Assembly (NCBI RefSeq): GCF_003054965.1
Contig: NZ_MIES01000026.1
Location: 186,001-250,000 of the forward strand
Reading direction: 5' to 3'
DNA: 64,000 nucleotides
DNA from: Saccharospirillum sp. MSK14-1
GTDB lineage: Bacteria; Pseudomonadota; Gammaproteobacteria; Pseudomonadales; Natronospirillaceae
In this document: positions 60,868 to 64,000 of the stretch, one piece after another
Numbering within the stretch: the stretch's first letter is position 1
Layout of the letters: every line of letters starts with the position of its first letter
Position numbers and translations under genes: made by a program
Notes under the pieces: generated by a model
What the model was told of the DNA's origin: nothing
What the model saw: the letters and a program-made list of their open reading frames with translations, nothing else
Database searches by the model: none

Positions 60868-61680
60868 ATGAACCGCGCCGCTTCGGCCAATCGCTTTCCA
60901 GTTCACCTCTGTCGGCCCGACGACTTTCATGCCTCTTCACCCGGCCATCTGAGTTTTCTGAGCTACAACATTCAGGTTGGCATTCAGACTCGACATTACT
61001 CAGATTATTTTCTGCGCGCCTGGCAGCATGTCTGGCCATCGCGTAATCGTCAGGCCAATCTCGATCGCATTGGTGATTTGCTGCGCCACTTTGATGTGGT
61101 TGCGTTGCAGGAAGCCGATGGCGGCAGCTTTCGGTCTGGCTTCGTCAATCAGGTTGAATACCTGGCAAAAAAAGCCGATCAGCCTTACTGGTATCAGCAG
61201 CTCAATCGTAATCTCGGACCCGTTGCCCAACACAGCAACGGCATCATCAGCCGTTTTCCGCCACATGAGATCAACACCCATACGCTACCGGGATTACCCG
61301 GGCGCGGTGCCATTGTTGTGAAGTTAGGCGACAGTGAACCTCTGCTGGTGGTTATGATGCACCTGGCGCTCAGTCGGCGCGCTCAGAATCAACAATTGCG
61401 TTTTATCCGCAATCTTATCGCTCTTTATCCCAATGTTATTTTGATGGGCGATATGAACACGCACAGTTTGCGTTTGCTCTACGACTCTCCGTTGAAAGAT
61501 TCCGGCCTTAAATCGGCTCACGCCCGAGCAACCTTTCCAAGCTGGCAACCGCAACGCTGCCTCGATCAGATACTGGTCAGCCGCCACCTGAAGATCACCC
61601 GCATGGGCGTGCTGGACTTTCCGCTATCGGATCATTTGCCGGTTGCTATCGAAATCGAATGGCCGCCGAATAAAAATTGA
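60868..61680 (+). CDS. endonuclease/exonuclease/phosphatase family protein
   Basis: A 270-residue EEP-fold metallohydrolase. 'SYNIQVGIQTRHYSDY' starts the fold, 'VVALQEADGG' has the metal-binding Glu, 'LMGDMNTHSL' the catalytic Asp/Asn pair, and 'LSDHLPVAIEIE' the final Asp/His. The substrate may be nucleic acid, a lipid or a phospho-sugar; it is not known. ATG at 60868 with GAGG 11 nt upstream. It lies between dsbA and a diguanylate cyclase as in Pseudomonas. Confidence 0.85.
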   Translation: MNRAASANRFPVHLCRPDDFHASSPGHLSFLSYNIQVGIQTRHYSDYFLRAWQHVWPSRNRQANLDRIGDLLRHFDVVALQEADGGSFRSGFVNQVEYLAKKADQPYWYQQLNRNLGPVAQHSNGIISRFPPHEINTHTLPGLPGRGAIVVKLGDSEPLLVVMMHLALSRRAQNQQLRFIRNLIALYPNVILMGDMNTHSLRLLYDSPLKDSGLKSAHARATFPSWQPQRCLDQILVSRHLKITRMGVLDFPLSDHLPVAIEIEWPPNKN

Positions 61681-61767
61681 TCACAGACCCTGCAGAGATC
61701 AACGACTATACTGCGCGAATCATTCGACGCATTGGGACATCCCAGCGGTAAAGGGATCACAGGTGGC

Positions 61768-63216
61768 ATGAACACGATCGAAGAAGAATTACGCCGGGGC
61801 GTGCTGGATCTGGCATTGATGCTGAAAGGTATCGATGGCGAATTAGATGCTGCGTTGGACCATTTAAAGCAGGTTTTGAAGCAGCGTGACGATCTGGACA
61901 CCGATGCTTTCCGTGATGCGTTGGCACAAGCCGATGCGCGCTTCGATCAAATTGAAGAGGTCGCCGAATCCGGCACCCAGCAGCTTTACCGTCTGTATCA
62001 GTCGTTGATGGATTTAAACGCCGATGCGGCATCCAAGTCATTCAGCTTGGCTGTTGAACAGAAACATCAGTATTTGTTCGACGCGTTAAAGCTGTCTGAA
62101 GATGCGCTTCGCCTGGTTCCTCATAGCGCTTCACAGACAGCGGATGAAAACACCGACAAACTCAAACGTCTGCACCAGAAACTGTGCTCCCGCTTTATCA
62201 CTCTGCTGCGTACGCTGGCGATTCTGGGTGACGAAGATGGTCAGTTGCAGTCACTGGCGCGTCGTCTGGAACCGATGCCCGACTGGCCTGAACTGGATGG
62301 CTTGGCCGAAGAAACCATTGCCTTAATACAACGCCGTCTCGATGCCGAAAAAGGCCAGTTCCAGTATTACCTCAATCAGCTCAGCGAAAAGCTGCGCAGC
62401 ATTAATGAGTTGATTGGACAAAACAAACAGGCCGTCAGTGACCTGACAGAACTGAACGATAATCTCGATCAGCAAGTCGATGACCAAATTGCTCGGGCGC
62501 GATCGGCCATTACCAGCGCCGTCAATATGGAACAACTGCGAGCCAGCCTGAACGATTCCATCGAAGGTTTGATGTCACTCCTGAACGACTTTCAAAGCCG
62601 CACACGCAACAGCCTGCTGGCCATGAACCGACGGCAACAAGAACTCAATCAACACTTGGATGCGTTACAGGAAGATAATCACCGACTGATCAAACAGGTG
62701 ACTCAGGAACGCGAGATTGCCCGCCGTGACCCACTGACTCAACTGCCTAATCGACAAGGCTTTGAACAACGACTGGAACAGGAAATTGCGCGCAGTGATC
62801 GCTACGGTCAGCCACTGAGTATTGCGTTGATTGATGTCGATCATTTCAAACAGATCAATGATCGCTATGGCCACCTGGCAGGCGACCGCGTGCTGCGAAT
62901 CCTCGCCAAGGAAATGCACAGCCAGCTGCGTAAAACCGATTTTCTGGCGCGCTTTGGTGGCGAAGAGTTTGTGATTTTATTGCCGGAGTCGGGTCGGGAT
63001 AACGCCCTTGCTGCCATAGAGAAAATGCGCCAGCACATCAGCCAATGCCCGTTTCACTTCCAGGACAGTCCAGTGCGGATCACCATTTCTGCGGGTCTTG
63101 CGATTCACAAGCCTAACGAAGAAGCAGAACATTGGTTGCACCGTGCCGACAAGGCCTTGTATGAAAGCAAAGACAACGGTCGCAATTGCACCACCGTCAG
63201 CGACGACCAGCAATAA
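61768..63216 (+). CDS. GGDEF diguanylate cyclase (DgcH-like)
   Basis: A 482-residue soluble protein. The N-terminal 310 residues are helical and coiled-coil, with no recognised sensor. The C-terminal GGDEF domain has 'GGEEF' and an upstream inhibitory RxxD ('RKTD') five residues before, so it should make cyclic di-GMP and be product-inhibited. ATG at 61768 follows AGGTGG. The position downstream of dsbA and the EEP gene matches the Pseudomonas gene called dgcH. Confidence 0.9.
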   Translation: MNTIEEELRRGVLDLALMLKGIDGELDAALDHLKQVLKQRDDLDTDAFRDALAQADARFDQIEEVAESGTQQLYRLYQSLMDLNADAASKSFSLAVEQKHQYLFDALKLSEDALRLVPHSASQTADENTDKLKRLHQKLCSRFITLLRTLAILGDEDGQLQSLARRLEPMPDWPELDGLAEETIALIQRRLDAEKGQFQYYLNQLSEKLRSINELIGQNKQAVSDLTELNDNLDQQVDDQIARARSAITSAVNMEQLRASLNDSIEGLMSLLNDFQSRTRNSLLAMNRRQQELNQHLDALQEDNHRLIKQVTQEREIARRDPLTQLPNRQGFEQRLEQEIARSDRYGQPLSIALIDVDHFKQINDRYGHLAGDRVLRILAKEMHSQLRKTDFLARFGGEEFVILLPESGRDNALAAIEKMRQHISQCPFHFQDSPVRITISAGLAIHKPNEEAEHWLHRADKALYESKDNGRNCTTVSDDQQ

Positions 63217-63231
63217 ACCAAGGTTCACCAC

Positions 63232-64000
63232 TCAGCCGTAGCGAGACAGTACCTTCTCCAGTTGGCGAGTACTCACTGGCTTGGTCAAAAAGTCATCCAT
63301 ACCAGCATCCAGGCAGCGTTGCCGCACTTCTTCCAGAGCGTGTGCCGTTAGCGCCACGATGGGTAACCGAATCTGCTGTTGCCTCTGTTCGTAATCGCGG
63401 ATCAGGCGCGTAGCCTGATACCCATCCAGCTCTGGCATTTCACAATCCATCAAGATCAGATCCGCCGGTCGCTCTGCTTGTTGCCGAGCCTCGACAATTT
63501 CATCGCCGTTTGTTACCAATATGATGTTATGGCCCAGTTTTTCCAATAAGCCCCGAATAACCCGCTGGTTCACCACGTTGTCTTCGGCGACCAAAATCGT
63601 CAGTTGCCGCGAAGCTGGCAGGCTGGCGTGTTCTTCGACCGTGTTTTTCTGAGCGTGACCCAGCTGAAGAGGCACCCGAAGCTGAAACTCAGTGCCCTGT
63701 CCCACCTGGCTGGATACGTTAAGCTCGCCGCCCATCAGATGCACCAGTTGACGACTGATCGCCAAACCCAGGCCTGTTCCGTAGTCCGCCCGTTCATGGG
63801 CAGCATGCACCTGAGAATAGGCATTAAACAGGGAATCCATTTCGGCAGCGGCAATACCAATACCGGTATCAACCACTCGGCATTGTAACCAGGGGTTCCC
63901 CTGGCGACGTTCACAACTGACCGTAATATCCACCGAGCCTGCATCGGTAAATTTGATGGCATTGCTGATCAAATTCGATAACACCTGACGCAGACGTTGA
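63232..64000 (-). CDS. hybrid sensor histidine kinase/response regulator (C-terminal part, cut by window edge)
   Basis: The frame is open to the right edge, so only the C-terminal 256 residues are seen. The first part is a histidine-kinase ATPase domain with N-box 'LSNLISNAIKFT', 'DTGIGIA' and 'GTGLGLAIS'. A receiver domain follows with 'AEDNVVNQRV', phospho-acceptor Asp in 'LILMDCEMPELDG', and 'LTKPVS'. No histidine phosphotransfer domain follows. The sensor part lies beyond the window. A GTG at 63984 is an internal valine codon, not a start. Confidence 0.9.
   Translation of the reverse strand, partial: QRLRQVLSNLISNAIKFTDAGSVDITVSCERRQGNPWLQCRVVDTGIGIAAAEMDSLFNAYSQVHAAHERADYGTGLGLAISRQLVHLMGGELNVSSQVGQGTEFQLRVPLQLGHAQKNTVEEHASLPASRQLTILVAEDNVVNQRVIRGLLEKLGHNIILVTNGDEIVEARQQAERPADLILMDCEMPELDGYQATRLIRDYEQRQQQIRLPIVALTAHALEEVRQRCLDAGMDDFLTKPVSTRQLEKVLSRYG

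Noticed and set aside
1-64000. Mobile elements, prophage, CRISPR arrays or defence islands
   Set aside because: No transposase, integrase, phage structural gene, direct-repeat array or recognisable defence gene appears; gene content and base composition look even throughout.

Overview
The window is ordinary, gene-dense chromosome from a gammaproteobacterium. The GC content looks to be in the mid-to-high 50s by eye. The gene content (caa3-like cytochrome oxidase cluster, Tct tripartite tricarboxylate transporter, cytochrome c4/DsbA/diguanylate cyclase cluster in a Pseudomonas-like order, MaoP/HdfR pair, RMF homologue, GshA) suggests an aerobic, free-living relative of the Oceanospirillales/Pseudomonadales. 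Saccharospirillaceae is my best guess, but that is inference without a search. I see no insertion sequence, prophage, CRISPR array or integron. Both edges cut genes: a FliL-type flagellar protein at the left and a hybrid histidine kinase at the right.

Layout. 1-8.6 kb: end of fliL, an rmf-like gene, gshA, tex, then a selD gene fused to an NADH-dehydrogenase-like domain and followed by mnmH (selenium activation and its use in tRNA selenouridine), and a PagL-like lipid A deacylase. 8.6-17 kb: a kynureninase-like enzyme divergent from a DAO-type oxidoreductase, pdxH, mutM, rpmB-rpmG with a structured leader, radC, coaBC-dut, and an unusual regulator with two helix-turn-helix segments. 17-23.4 kb: CpdB, ChrA, and a BaeS/BaeR-type two-component pair followed by a Spy-like chaperone. 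23.4-29.2 kb: a mannoside-utilisation operon (beta-mannosidase, LacI regulator, PfkB sugar kinase, AGE-family isomerase) with LacI-type operators upstream. 29.3-36.3 kb: hemolysin III family protein, Bfd ferredoxin with a Fur-like box, tctCBA, and a divergent CitA/CitB-type two-component system. 36.4-46.4 kb: tRNA-Pro(CGG), lrp, an OmpA-like lipoprotein, maoP/hdfR, an amidotransferase, a TPR-GAF-GGDEF protein, pip-dtd, a BtuF-like binding protein and a DUF418 membrane protein. 46.4-54.3 kb: the cytochrome c oxidase locus (ctaC, ctaD, ctaE, SURF1, a CxxxC protein, ctaA, ctaB, sco) with no ctaG/cox11 at its usual position. 54.5-64 kb: a MATE exporter, purEK with a YheV-like gene, engB, cytochrome c4, dsbA, an EEP-family enzyme, a diguanylate cyclase, and the C-terminal part of a hybrid kinase.

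How the genes fit together. The clearest integrated system is the mannoside operon. Its enzymes would convert beta-mannosides to mannose, then fructose, then fructose-6-phosphate, bypassing mannose-6-phosphate. The regulator sits inside the operon, and two operator-like sites 64 bp apart lie upstream of the first gene. The oxidase locus holds subunits, heme A synthesis and copper insertion factors together. SelD-MnmH form a minimal selenouridine pathway. Nothing here is an obviously new defence or mobile system. The most useful leads are the operators, the rpmB leader, the missing ctaG beside a Sco-like CxxxC protein, and the selD fusion.
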